6,000 nt of DNA from an uncultured Actinotalea sp. (GCF_946885855.1 NZ_CAMPHH010000216.1:1-6000); one strand, 5' to 3'. Counted from the stretch's first letter, positions 1 through 5,670 are shown. Notes: a model not told the origin generated them from the sequence alone. Made by a program: numbers and translations.

Positions 1-39
1 GGGCGGGGCCGAGCGGGCGTCGTCGTCGGGCGTCGTCAC
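1..39 (-). CDS. Possible 5' end of a leaderless gene running off the left edge
   Basis: Reading leftwards from a GTG at 39-37, 13 codons stay open to the window edge and give MTTPDDDARSAPP, a typical actinobacterial N-terminus. Every codon ends in G or C. There is no SD sequence before the GTG. Instead a TAGCCT hexamer (53-48, a good actinobacterial -10 of the TAnnnT type) lies 8 bases upstream, which would place the transcript start at the GTG, so a leaderless mRNA is the natural reading. If real, this gene is divergent from the GNAT gene. The fragment is too short to name a product. A competing plus-strand frame ending at the TGA at 46-48 cannot be excluded, so confidence is modest. Confidence 0.4.
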   Translation of the reverse strand, partial: MTTPDDDARSAPP

Positions 40-47
40 GGAGGGTG

Positions 48-53
48 AGGCTA
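48..53 (-). promoter_or_regulatory. Candidate -10 element for the left-edge gene
   Basis: On the minus strand the hexamer is TAGCCT, ending 8 bases before the GTG at 39. I see no convincing -35 at 16-19 bases. Support comes only from the hexamer and its spacing to a start codon that lacks an SD. The rest of 40-156 is GC-rich, and I see no other clear signal in it. Confidence 0.3.
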
Positions 54-156
54 CTCGCGGGTGCCGCGCGGCGCCGTCGTCGTCCGCGGGCCGTCTCGCC
101 AGCGGAGCGCCGCTCGCCCGGCTCCGCCCGCGGGTGCCACGATGAGGACCATGAGC

Positions 157-654
157 ATGGACGTGACGATCCGGCCCGTGACCGACGAGGACGCGGGGGA
201 GCTCCTCACGCTGCGGCGCGCGGCCTTCGTCACCGAGGCGCAGGTCTACGGGGACCCGAACATCCCCCCGCTGACGCAGACGCTCGAGGAGCTGCGCGCG
301 GACCTCGCGGCCGAGGGGATCGTCACGCTCGGCGCCTGGCACGGGCACCGGCTCGTCGGGTCCGTCCGCGTCCAGCTCGAGCCCGGCAAGGCGACGCTCG
401 GCCGCCTCGCCGTCGCGCCGGACCTGCAGGGGCAGGGGATCGGCACGCAGCTGCTCCTGGCGATCCCGCCGCACCTGCCCGAGGGCACGGACGAGCTGTG
501 GGTCTTCACCGGGCGCGACTCGGTGCAGAACCTCGCGCTCTACCAGAAGCACGGCTACACCCACCAGCACGACGAGACGGCCGGCTCCCTCACCTACGCC
601 TACCTGCGCAAGATCCTCGGTGACGGCGAGCCGGACGACGACGGCGAGGCCTGA
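157..654 (+). CDS. GNAT-family N-acetyltransferase
   Basis: This 165-residue protein has the size and order of a single-domain GCN5-related acetyltransferase, which moves the acetyl group of acetyl-CoA to an amine. It begins with the usual beta strand (VTIRPVTDEDA, residues 3-13). Motif A is LGRLAVAPDLQGQGIG (residues 81-96), whose Q91-G92-Q93-G94-I95-G96 is the pyrophosphate-binding loop for CoA. Motif B (N125 to Y134, NLALYQKHGY) supplies the usual Asn and Tyr. The last ten residues are acidic and probably disordered. Three in-frame ATGs exist at 142, 151 and 157. I chose 157 because AGGA at 145-148 lies 8 bases before it, while 151 is too close and 142 has no SD. The substrate cannot be read from sequence, and neighbouring genes give no clue. 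The gene converges on the SDR gene, with stops 24 bases apart. Confidence 0.9.
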   Translation: MDVTIRPVTDEDAGELLTLRRAAFVTEAQVYGDPNIPPLTQTLEELRADLAAEGIVTLGAWHGHRLVGSVRVQLEPGKATLGRLAVAPDLQGQGIGTQLLLAIPPHLPEGTDELWVFTGRDSVQNLALYQKHGYTHQHDETAGSLTYAYLRKILGDGEPDDDGEA

Positions 655-662
655 CCGGCCGC

Positions 663-695
663 CTCCGCTCCGCTCGTCTCAGGACGGGAGCGGAG
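663..695. terminator. Bidirectional hairpin between the convergent GNAT and SDR genes
   Basis: CTCCGCTCC (663-671) pairs perfectly with GGAGCGGAG (687-695). Above a 3-base bulge, an inner CGTC/GACG stem (675-678 with 683-686) closes a UCAG tetraloop. The hairpin is therefore 13 base pairs, very GC-rich, and overlaps the SDR stop codon (679-681). No T-run follows on either strand. That is common for actinobacterial terminator hairpins, but it leaves termination itself unproven. The symmetric stem could act on both transcripts. Confidence 0.6.
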
Positions 696-1605
696 CCGTC
701 ACCGCACGTCGGTGGAGCTCCTCGCTGACGGCGAGCAGGGCGCGCTGGCGACGTGCGTCGGCCACGTGCGACGCGATGCCGAAGCGTCCTGACCGGCCCG
801 CCCAACCGGCGGCGTCTGCCCGCCAGGCGCCGTCGGTGAGCAGCTCGAGCAGCTGGGCGGCGACCTGGGCCGGCTCGCGCTTGGGAAAGAGACCGACCAG
901 CAGCCGGAACCACGTCGGCTGCGCGCGCAGGATGCCGGTGCGCACGTTGCCCGGCCCGTAGCCCATCGCCGCCACGCCGTAGCGCGCCGGGGCGGCGGCC
1001 ATGAGCAGGTCGTTCGCCGTCTGTGCCTGAGTGTGGCCGCGGAGCCCGGTGCGCGCGGTGACGGCGTCGAGGTCGTCGAACTCGGCGCGGGCGAAGAAGG
1101 GCGTGCGGGGTGCGGTCGCCGCGAGGGAGAGGACCCGACTCGCCGGGTGGAGGAGGCCGCGCTCGGCCGCACGCTCCAGGAAGACGAAGCGCGAGAGGTA
1201 GCTCACCGCGAAGTCCAGCTCGACGCCCTCGGCGCTGTGGGCGACGTGGGAGATGAAGATCCCGACGCCGTGCACGAGCACGTCGATCCGGTCGACCTGC
1301 TCGGCGAGCCGGTCGACCGTCTCCTCGACCGTGCGCATGAGGGAGAGGTCCGCCGTGACGGCCGTCATGGTCCCGGTCGTCGAGGCCGCGTCGGAGCGGG
1401 CGATCAGGGCCTGCGCCTTCTGGGCCGATCGCCCGATGATGACGACGTCGGCGCCGCGGTCGCGCAGGAGGAGCGCCAGCTCCGCCCCGACGCCGTCCGT
1501 GCCACCGGTGACGACGGCACGTCGCCCGTCGAGGCGGGGGCCGAGGGCGGCGAGGGTCGCGGGCTCGTGCAGCGGGTGCTCGGCGTGGGGGTGCTCGGCG
1601 GTCAT
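679..1605 (-). CDS. SDR-fold protein lacking the canonical catalytic triad
   Basis: This 308-residue protein has the short-chain dehydrogenase/reductase Rossmann fold, nearest in layout to the retinol-dehydrogenase/WWOX-like branch. The dinucleotide loop is TGGTDGVG (33-40), followed by GRS (58-60), ADL (85-87), VHGVG (111-115, at the usual NNAG place) and GPGNVRT (217-223, the usual PGxVxT). By hand alignment the catalytic positions differ. RVLSLAAT (157-164) has Ala-Ala where the family has Ser-Ser, and HTQAQTAN (191-198) replaces YxxSKxAN, so Tyr is His191 and Lys is Gln195. It may bind NAD(P) without normal redox chemistry, act by another mechanism, or serve as a sensor or scaffold. The ATG at 1605 has GAAGGAG five bases upstream, which rules out the longer frame to 1674. 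The gene is divergent from the TetR gene and probably repressed by it. Confidence 0.85.
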   Translation of the reverse strand: MTAEHPHAEHPLHEPATLAALGPRLDGRRAVVTGGTDGVGAELALLLRDRGADVVIIGRSAQKAQALIARSDAASTTGTMTAVTADLSLMRTVEETVDRLAEQVDRIDVLVHGVGIFISHVAHSAEGVELDFAVSYLSRFVFLERAAERGLLHPASRVLSLAATAPRTPFFARAEFDDLDAVTARTGLRGHTQAQTANDLLMAAAPARYGVAAMGYGPGNVRTGILRAQPTWFRLLVGLFPKREPAQVAAQLLELLTDGAWRADAAGWAGRSGRFGIASHVADARRQRALLAVSEELHRRAVTAPLPS

Positions 1606-1655
1606 GGCGTCTCCTTCGGTGGCGGGGTGCGATCGGGGCGAGCCCGACCGCCGCG

Positions 1656-1674
1656 ATGTATACGGCGCACACAT
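1656..1674. promoter_or_regulatory. Operator 1, 19-bp palindrome on the SDR promoter side
   Basis: The site is ATGTATAC-GGC-GCACACAT. Its right arm, read on the other strand, is ATGTGTGC, matching the left arm at 6 of 8 positions. It has the same 8+3+8 layout and the identical left arm as the site at 1681-1699, and the two centres are 25 bp apart. It contains the likely -10 (TATACA, minus strand) of the SDR gene, so a protein bound here would block that promoter. The TetR-family gene next door is the obvious candidate binder. Symmetry and spacing are seen; binding is inferred. Confidence 0.7.
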
Positions 1675-1685
1675 CTGGTGATGTA
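1657..1685 (-). promoter_or_regulatory. Candidate promoter of the SDR gene
   Basis: On the minus strand TATACA (1662-1657) makes a fair -10, with a poor -35-like TACATC (1685-1680) 17 bases upstream. A start near 1650 would give a leader of about 45 bases ending in the GAAGGAG ribosome site (1617-1611). The -35 lies in operator 2 and the -10 in operator 1, so both sites could act on this promoter. Support is the -10 and its fit to the operators; the -35 is weak. Confidence 0.45.
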
Positions 1686-1699
1686 TACCATGTAGACAT
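1681..1699. promoter_or_regulatory. Operator 2, 19-bp palindrome overlapping the TetR start codon
   Basis: The site is ATGTATAC-CAT-GTAGACAT, with arms matching at 7 of 8 positions, better than operator 1. It covers the likely -10 of the regulator gene and the first two bases of its ATG (1698). Binding here would exclude RNA polymerase and give autorepression. As the better palindrome it may be the stronger site. Confidence 0.75.
1684..1689 (+). promoter_or_regulatory. Candidate -10 for a leaderless TetR mRNA
   Basis: TATACC at 1684-1689 ends 8 bases before the ATG at 1698, and the bases between carry no SD. This fits a transcript that begins at or next to the start codon, as in many actinobacterial regulator genes. 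The region 17 bases upstream (TACGGC) is not a convincing -35. Confidence 0.4.
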
Positions 1700-2315
1700 G
1701 GCGCGGACGGAAGGCCGGTACCACCACGGGGATCTCGCCCGTGCCCTCGTCGACACCGGCGAGCGCATCGCCGTCGCGGAGGGGGTCGCCGGTCTGAGCG
1801 TCCGGCGCATCGCCAAGGAGCTCGGCGTGACCCCCATGGCGGTCTACCGGCACTACCCGTCGGCGGACGCGCTGCTGACCGTCGTCGCGCAGCGGGCCCG
1901 CGAGCGGTTCGCCCGCACCCTCGCCGCCCGCCCCGGGGTCGCGGCGGGGGAGCCCCTGGCGCGGTTGCGCGCGCTCGGTGCCGCGTACGTGGAGGTCGCG
2001 CTGGAGGAGCCTGAGCTGTTCTCGGTGGCGTTCATGCCGGTCTCCGTCGGCCCGCCCGAGCCGGACTCGCCGTCGGGCTGGGACCTCTACCGGGAGGTCC
2101 TGCCGGCGAGCGACGGGGACGAGCTGCAGGCCCAGTTCACGTTCGCCTGGTCGACGGTTCACGGCCTGGCCGTCCTGCTCGGCGCCGGTCGCTACACGGC
2201 GGAGGGCCGGGCCGCACGCATCGCCTCGACGCTGGACCTCGTCGAGACCGCCATCGCGCACCGCGCGGGGATCGCGCCGCGCGCGAGCGGGGCCGCGGGC
2301 GCCGTCGGGCCCTGA
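1698..2315 (+). CDS. TetR/AcrR-family transcriptional repressor with WHG-type C-terminal domain
   Basis: This 205-residue DNA-binding regulator is of normal TetR length. The N-terminal helices start at [14 protein letters not shown] (8-21). The helix-turn-helix spans about 33-60, with [14 protein letters not shown] followed by the recognition helix MAVYRHYPS. The ligand-binding half carries the W...HG signature of the TetR_C_33 (WHG) domain at [10 protein letters not shown] (151-160). The tail from about 193 is Ala/Gly-rich and probably disordered. An in-frame ATG at 1656 is rejected: it lies inside operator 1, has no SD and would add 14 residues unlike any TetR N-terminus. The gene is divergent from the SDR gene with two matching palindromes between, so it most likely represses both genes until a small ligand binds. 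The ligand is unknown; an SDR substrate or related compound is a guess from context. Confidence 0.92.
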   Translation: MARTEGRYHHGDLARALVDTGERIAVAEGVAGLSVRRIAKELGVTPMAVYRHYPSADALLTVVAQRARERFARTLAARPGVAAGEPLARLRALGAAYVEVALEEPELFSVAFMPVSVGPPEPDSPSGWDLYREVLPASDGDELQAQFTFAWSTVHGLAVLLGAGRYTAEGRAARIASTLDLVETAIAHRAGIAPRASGAAGAVGP

Positions 2316-2352
2316 CCGGCCTGACGGGGCGCTGACCGGACGCTGTGACCCC

Positions 2353-2383
2353 TCGACCGCGCCGGGGCGGGGGTTGCTACCCT
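2353..2383 (+). promoter_or_regulatory. Candidate glyA-folD promoter
   Basis: TACCCT (2378-2383) matches the actinobacterial -10 pattern TAnnnT. Six bases separate it from G2390, the first paired base of riboswitch stem P1, so the predicted transcript starts exactly where the aptamer begins. TCGACC (2353-2358) matches TTGACA at four of six positions, but with a long 19-base spacer. I see no convincing terminator between the TetR stop (2315) and this promoter. Confidence 0.55.
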
Positions 2384-2388
2384 GGCCC

Positions 2389-2462
2389 GGTCGCGACTGG
2401 CGCAGGTGGGTCACCACCAGGGAGCGGCACAGCACAGCAGACTCCGGGTCGTTCGCCTGGGC
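2389..2462 (+). ncRNA. ZTP (pfl) riboswitch aptamer in the glyA-folD leader
   Basis: The conserved core of the ZTP/ZMP riboswitch (pfl motif) is present in order. CGCGACTGGCG (2392-2402) is followed by stem P2, GGTGG-GTCA-CCACC (2405-2418), then the conserved GGGAG (2420-2424), and after a short linker the 3' element CGCCTGGGC (2454-2462). P1 pairs GUCGC (2390-2394) with GCGGC (2424-2428), including one G-U pair. GGCG (2399-2402) can form the family's pseudoknot with CGCC (2454-2457). P3 is closed by UCC (2443-2445) with GGG (2459-2461). Known members bind ZTP or ZMP, which accumulate when 10-formyl-THF is short, and turn on folate and purine genes. Its place before glyA-folD is one of the known contexts for this class. 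THF riboswitches were considered and do not fit. Confidence 0.95.
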
Positions 2463-2519
2463 CGCGGGTCACCACACGAGGTGTGCGTGCCCGGGACCGG
2501 CCGGGACCGCCACGCACAC
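2456..2519 (+). promoter_or_regulatory. Expression platform with mutually exclusive hairpins
   Basis: Two sets of pairings compete here. In one, CCUGGGC (2456-2462, the 3' strand of aptamer P3 and the pseudoknot) pairs with GCCCGGG (2489-2495) over 7 bp, enclosing a small CACAC-GAG-GUGUG hairpin (2473-2485). In the other, GUGUGCGUG (2481-2489) pairs perfectly with CACGCACAC (2511-2519) over 9 bp, extended inside by CCCGG/CCGGG (2490-2494 with 2501-2505). The first breaks the aptamer, whereas the second leaves it intact. Bases 2491-2510 are a near-perfect tandem 10-mer (CCGGGACCGG, CCGGGACCGC). No T-run follows, so control could be at translation or by a terminator without a U-tract. Confidence 0.6.
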
Positions 2520-2538
2520 TGCTGATGCGAGGAGAGGC

Positions 2539-3819
2539 ATGAGCGCCGACGACGTCCTGAACCAGCCGCTGGCCGAGCTGGACCCCGAGATCGCGGCCGT
2601 CCTGGACGGGGAGCTCCTGCGCCAGCAGGAGACGCTCGAGATGATCGCGAGCGAGAACTTCGTGCCGCGGGCCGTGCTCCAGGCGCAGGGGTCCGTGCTG
2701 ACGAACAAGTACGCCGAGGGCTACCCGGGCAAGCGGTACTACGGCGGCTGCGAGCAGGTCGACATCGCCGAGGAGCTGGCCCGCACCCGTGCCAAGGCGC
2801 TCTTCGGGGCCGCGCACGCCAACGTCCAGCCGCACTCGGGCGCCCAGGCCAACGCCGCCGTCCTGCACGCGCTCGCGAACGCGGGGGACACGATCCTCGG
2901 CCTCGAGCTCGCGCACGGCGGTCACCTCACGCACGGCATGAAGCTCAACTTCTCCGGCAAGCTCTACGAGGTCGCCGCGTACGGGGTGGACCCGCAGACG
3001 TACCTCGTCGACATGGACGTCGTGCGGGAGAAGGCGCTGGAGTCCCGGCCGCGGGTGATCATCGCCGGCTGGTCCGCGTACCCGCGGCAGCTCGACTTCG
3101 CGGCCTTCGCGGAGATCGCCCGCGAGGTCGGCGCCGCGCTGTGGGTCGACATGGCGCACTTCTCCGGCCTCGTCGCCGCGGGCCTGCACCCGAGCCCGGT
3201 GCTGCACGCCGACGTCGTCTCCTCCACCGTGCACAAGACGCTCGGCGGCCCGCGCGCCGGCTTCATCCTCAGCAGCGAGGAGCTCGCCAAGAAGATCGAC
3301 TCCGCGGTGTTCCCCGGTCAGCAGGGCGGCCCGCTCATGCACGTCGTCGCGGCGAAGGCCGTGGCGTTCAAGGTCGCCGCGACCGAGGGCTTCCGCGAGC
3401 GGCAGCAGCGCACCCTCGACGGCGCGCGCCTGCTCGCCGAGCGGCTGTCCCGGCCCGACGTCGCCGCGGCGGGCGTCTCGGTGCTGACCGGCGGCACCGA
3501 CGTGCACCTGGCGCTGGTGGACCTGCGCGCGTCCGCGCTGGACGGCCAGCAGGCCGAGGACCTCCTGCACGCCGCCGGCATCACGGTGAACCGCAACGCC
3601 GTGCCGTTCGACCCGCGCCCGCCGCGGGTGACCTCGGGCCTGCGCATCGGCACGCCGGCGCTGGCGACCCGCGGCTTCGGCGAGGCGGAGTTCGAGGAGG
3701 TCGCGGACATCATCGCGACCGCCCTCATCGACGGCACGTCCGCCGACGTCGAGGCGCTGCGCGCCCGCGTGCGCAAGCTCACCGACGGCTTCCCGCTCTA
3801 CCCGGGCCTGCAGCAGTGA
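2539..3819 (+). CDS. glyA: Serine hydroxymethyltransferase
   Basis: This PLP enzyme of the cytosol converts serine plus THF to glycine plus 5,10-methylene-THF, the main entry of one-carbon units. The 426 residues are full length for the bacterial family. Landmarks by homology to the E. coli enzyme are: SENF (38-41); [17 protein letters not shown] (54-70) with E60 matching the catalytic Glu and Y67-Y68 at the active site; [12 protein letters not shown] (122-133); D204 and H207 in VDMAHFSG, holding the PLP ring; K233 in [13 protein letters not shown] as the Schiff-base lysine; and R369 in [10 protein letters not shown] binding substrate carboxylate. I see no missing key residue. The ATG at 2539 follows AGGAGAGG (2530-2537). 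The frame stays open far upstream, but that part lacks family similarity and crosses the riboswitch. The gene overlaps folD by 4 bases and is controlled by the ZTP riboswitch in its leader. Confidence 0.98.
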   Translation: MSADDVLNQPLAELDPEIAAVLDGELLRQQETLEMIASENFVPRAVLQAQGSVLTNKYAEGYPGKRYYGGCEQVDIAEELARTRAKALFGAAHANVQPHSGAQANAAVLHALANAGDTILGLELAHGGHLTHGMKLNFSGKLYEVAAYGVDPQTYLVDMDVVREKALESRPRVIIAGWSAYPRQLDFAAFAEIAREVGAALWVDMAHFSGLVAAGLHPSPVLHADVVSSTVHKTLGGPRAGFILSSEELAKKIDSAVFPGQQGGPLMHVVAAKAVAFKVAATEGFRERQQRTLDGARLLAERLSRPDVAAAGVSVLTGGTDVHLALVDLRASALDGQQAEDLLHAAGITVNRNAVPFDPRPPRVTSGLRIGTPALATRGFGEAEFEEVADIIATALIDGTSADVEALRARVRKLTDGFPLYPGLQQ

Positions 3820-4823
3820 CGACCGACGCGTCCGCGAGCGAGGGTGCCGGGCTCACCGACGGCGCCGCGCGCGTGGCGACCGACGACGCCTTGCCCACCG
3901 GGTCCGTCGGCGCGGCCGAGACGGCGAGCCCGACCGGCGAGGCGCAGATCCTCGACGGCAAGGCGACCGCCGCCGCGATCAAGGCGGAGCTGGCCGAGAG
4001 GGTCGCGCGCCTGAAGGAGCACGGCGTCGTACCCGGGCTCGGGACCGTGCTCGTGGGGGACGACCCGGGCTCGCGCGCCTATGTCGGTGGCAAGCACCGG
4101 GACTGCGCCGAGGTCGGCATCGCGTCGATCCGCGAGGACCTGCCGGCGACGGCGACGCAGGCCGACGTCGAGGCCGCGATCGACCGGCTCAACGCCGACC
4201 CGGCGTGCACCGGCTACATCGTCCAGCTGCCGCTGCCCAAGGGCGTGGACGTCAACGTGGTCCTGGAGCGGATCGACCCGGCCAAGGACGCCGACGGCCT
4301 GCACCCGACGAACCTCGGGCGGCTCGTGCTGCGGGTCAACGAGCCGATCCACTCGCCGCTGCCCTGCACGCCGCGGGGGATCCTCGAGCTGCTCGGCCGG
4401 TACGACATCTCCGTCAACGGTGCGCACGTCGTCGTGCTGGGGCGGGGGACCACGGTCGGGCGGTCCATCGGGCTCCTGTTGACGCGCCGCGAGCACAACG
4501 CGACCGTGACGCTCACGCACACCGGGACGCGGGACCTCATCGCGCACCTGCGCACGGCGGACGTCATCGTGGCGGCGGCCGGGGTGCCGGGGATCGTCCG
4601 GGCGGGGGACATCAAGCCGGGTGCCGTGGTGCTCGACGTCGGTGTGTCCCGGATCGAGGACCCCGAGACGGGCAAGGCGCGGCTGGTCGGCGACGTCGAC
4701 CCCGGCGTGCGGGCCGTCGCGGGCTGGGTCTCGCCGAACCCGGGCGGGGTCGGGCCGATGACGCGCGCGATGCTGCTGGCGAACGTCGTCGACGCGGCGG
4801 AGGCGGCGGCCGGGCTGCGCTGA
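3816..4823 (+). CDS. folD: Bifunctional methylene-THF dehydrogenase/methenyl-THF cyclohydrolase
   Basis: FolD oxidises 5,10-methylene-THF with NADP+ and hydrolyses the methenyl product to 10-formyl-THF for purine and formyl-Met synthesis, so it uses the product of GlyA directly. Landmarks: [10 protein letters not shown] (43-52) at the usual N-terminus; YVGGK (89-93) with K93 as the catalytic Lys; QLPLPKGVD (137-145); [17 protein letters not shown] (154-170); [11 protein letters not shown] (183-193); NADP loop [12 protein letters not shown] (206-217); and [10 protein letters not shown] (307-316). The favoured start is GTG at 3816, overlapping the glyA stop as GTGA. No SD precedes it, so translational coupling is likely. 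That start gives 335 residues, with about 42 low-complexity, Ala/Thr/Asp-rich residues before the conserved fold, whereas the family is usually about 280-300. GTG 3873 and TTG 3891 are alternative starts without good SDs. The function call is very secure; the start is not. Confidence 0.96.
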   Translation: MTTDASASEGAGLTDGAARVATDDALPTGSVGAAETASPTGEAQILDGKATAAAIKAELAERVARLKEHGVVPGLGTVLVGDDPGSRAYVGGKHRDCAEVGIASIREDLPATATQADVEAAIDRLNADPACTGYIVQLPLPKGVDVNVVLERIDPAKDADGLHPTNLGRLVLRVNEPIHSPLPCTPRGILELLGRYDISVNGAHVVVLGRGTTVGRSIGLLLTRREHNATVTLTHTGTRDLIAHLRTADVIVAAAGVPGIVRAGDIKPGAVVLDVGVSRIEDPETGKARLVGDVDPGVRAVAGWVSPNPGGVGPMTRAMLLANVVDAAEAAAGLR

Positions 4824-4843
4824 GGCTCGGGCTGCGCTGAGGC
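4811..4843 (+). repeat. 17-bp tandem duplication across the folD stop codon
   Basis: CGGGCTGCGCTGAGGC occurs at 4811-4826 and again, perfectly, at 4828-4843, with one T between, so the period is 17 bp. The first copy encodes the last residues of FolD and its TGA. The second lies just after the stop and copies the GLR-stop coding in another frame. It looks like a recent slippage-type duplication and leaves the FolD protein unchanged. Confidence 0.9.
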
Positions 4844-4876
4844 GCGGTACGGCCGGGGCGTCCCCTCGGCCGCGCC
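4841..4876. terminator. Bidirectional hairpin between folD and the convergent lipoprotein gene
   Basis: GGCCGGGG (4851-4858) pairs with CCCC and GGCC (4862-4865 and 4868-4871) across a 2-base bulge, with a CGT loop. An outer GGCGC/GCGCC pair (4841-4845 with 4872-4876) extends it with a one-sided internal loop. It sits 17 bases after the folD stop and 8 bases beyond the stop of the minus-strand gene, where a shared terminator would be expected. There is no T-run on either strand. Confidence 0.55.
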
Positions 4877-4884
4877 CGCCGGGC

Positions 4885-5670
4885 TCAGCGCCCCGACACG
4901 CTGAAGTGCTGGTAGTCGACGGGTCGGTCCCAGTAGCCGCCCCACCGCCAGCCCGCGGCCGCGAGGGCACGCACGACGGCGTCGTCGGCGTGGATCACGC
5001 CCGGCGCGTCCGGCCGGTCCAGGAACGCCCGTCCCGGCGGTGGGAGCACCAGGTCGTCGAGCACGTAGGGGTTCTCGACCGGGTTGAGGTCGAGCGCGCG
5101 GCCGTAGGCGTGCTCGGACCACGCCGTGCCGCCGGTGACCGCCCGGCAGTTGAATGCCGAACTGTTGTCGGCGGCCATCGATGCGTCGTCGTCACCGCCG
5201 AAGTCGTCGACGAGTCGCATCGACCGGATCGGGAAACGCACTGCGAAGAGCGAGCTGAACACGCCCCTGACGTCGTCAGCGACGTCGGCGTGCACGACGA
5301 GCTCACCGGCTGTCACCGTCCCCTCGAAGGTCCAGTGGCTCACGGTCACGTACCGCAGGTCCGCCAGTGGCACCGGGCAGCCCTCACGCCACGACGTCGG
5401 CGTGAGTCGCGCGGCGAGCGCCGGGGTGATCGGGCTGATGGACGAGGTGAAGGTGGGCGGCCCGGGAGCCGGAGTCGGGCCGACGGGCGACTCGGTGGGC
5501 GCGGGCGGGGTGCTGGTCTCCGCCGGCGGAGGCGGGTGGCCTCGCGGAGCGGGCAGCACGAGGCCGACCGTGACGGGCGCGGGCGGCACCGGCTCCGGCG
5601 CCCTCGCGGAACACGCTCCCAGCGCGACCGAGAGCAGCACCGCCACCAGCGCCGACACCGTCTGGCCCAC
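4885..5670 (-). CDS. Lipoprotein with M15-type D,D-carboxypeptidase domain (VanY-like)
   Basis: This 261-residue protein appears to be a cell-surface zinc peptidase. Residues 5-20 form a hydrophobic signal ending in a lipobox, L17-G18-A19-C20, so C20 should be lipidated. Residues 21-72 are a Pro/Ala/Thr linker, suited to spanning cell wall. The C-terminal domain carries the M15 zinc site: H187 and D194 in SEHAYGRALD (185-194) and H255 in DYQHF (252-256), with D252 a likely catalytic residue. SSAFNCR (170-176) and GWRWGGYW (240-247) are also typical of M15_4 domains. C98 and C175 might form a disulfide. Family members trim D-Ala-D-Ala or related peptidoglycan peptides, but the exact bond is unknown. 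The GTG at 5670 is the first start in frame. Its GGAG is only 2 bases away, and the signal has no positive n-region, so the start is uncertain (GTG 5658 is another option). Confidence 0.85.
   Translation of the reverse strand: MGQTVSALVAVLLSVALGACSARAPEPVPPAPVTVGLVLPAPRGHPPPPAETSTPPAPTESPVGPTPAPGPPTFTSSISPITPALAARLTPTSWREGCPVPLADLRYVTVSHWTFEGTVTAGELVVHADVADDVRGVFSSLFAVRFPIRSMRLVDDFGGDDDASMAADNSSAFNCRAVTGGTAWSEHAYGRALDLNPVENPYVLDDLVLPPPGRAFLDRPDAPGVIHADDAVVRALAAAGWRWGGYWDRPVDYQHFSVSGR

Noticed and set aside
45..623. 192-codon plus-strand frame over the GNAT gene
   Set aside because: Arg/Ala-rich frame with no motif; the GNAT frame has motifs A and B.
1656..1697. Longer TetR start at ATG 1656
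   Set aside because: This ATG is half of operator 1, has no SD, and the extra residues do not resemble any TetR N-terminus.
590..1837. Long minus-strand open frame (415 codons) over the SDR and TetR genes
   Set aside because: Its protein is Arg/Pro/Ala-rich low complexity, the usual shadow in high-GC DNA, and it crosses two genes with clear family motifs in other frames.
1978..2538. Upstream in-frame extension of glyA (to 613 codons)
   Set aside because: The extra part overlaps the TetR gene, promoter and riboswitch. The ATG at 2539 has a good SD and matches the usual protein start.
2389..2538. THF or glycine riboswitch before glyA
   Set aside because: The conserved blocks are those of the ZTP/pfl class; no glycine tandem aptamer or THF core is visible.
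2377..3570. 397-codon minus-strand frame opposite glyA
   Set aside because: No motif, composition typical of an antisense shadow, and it runs through the riboswitch and promoter.
3798..4970. 390-codon minus-strand frame opposite folD
   Set aside because: Arg/Asp/Pro-rich shadow without family features, crossing both stops and the terminator hairpin.
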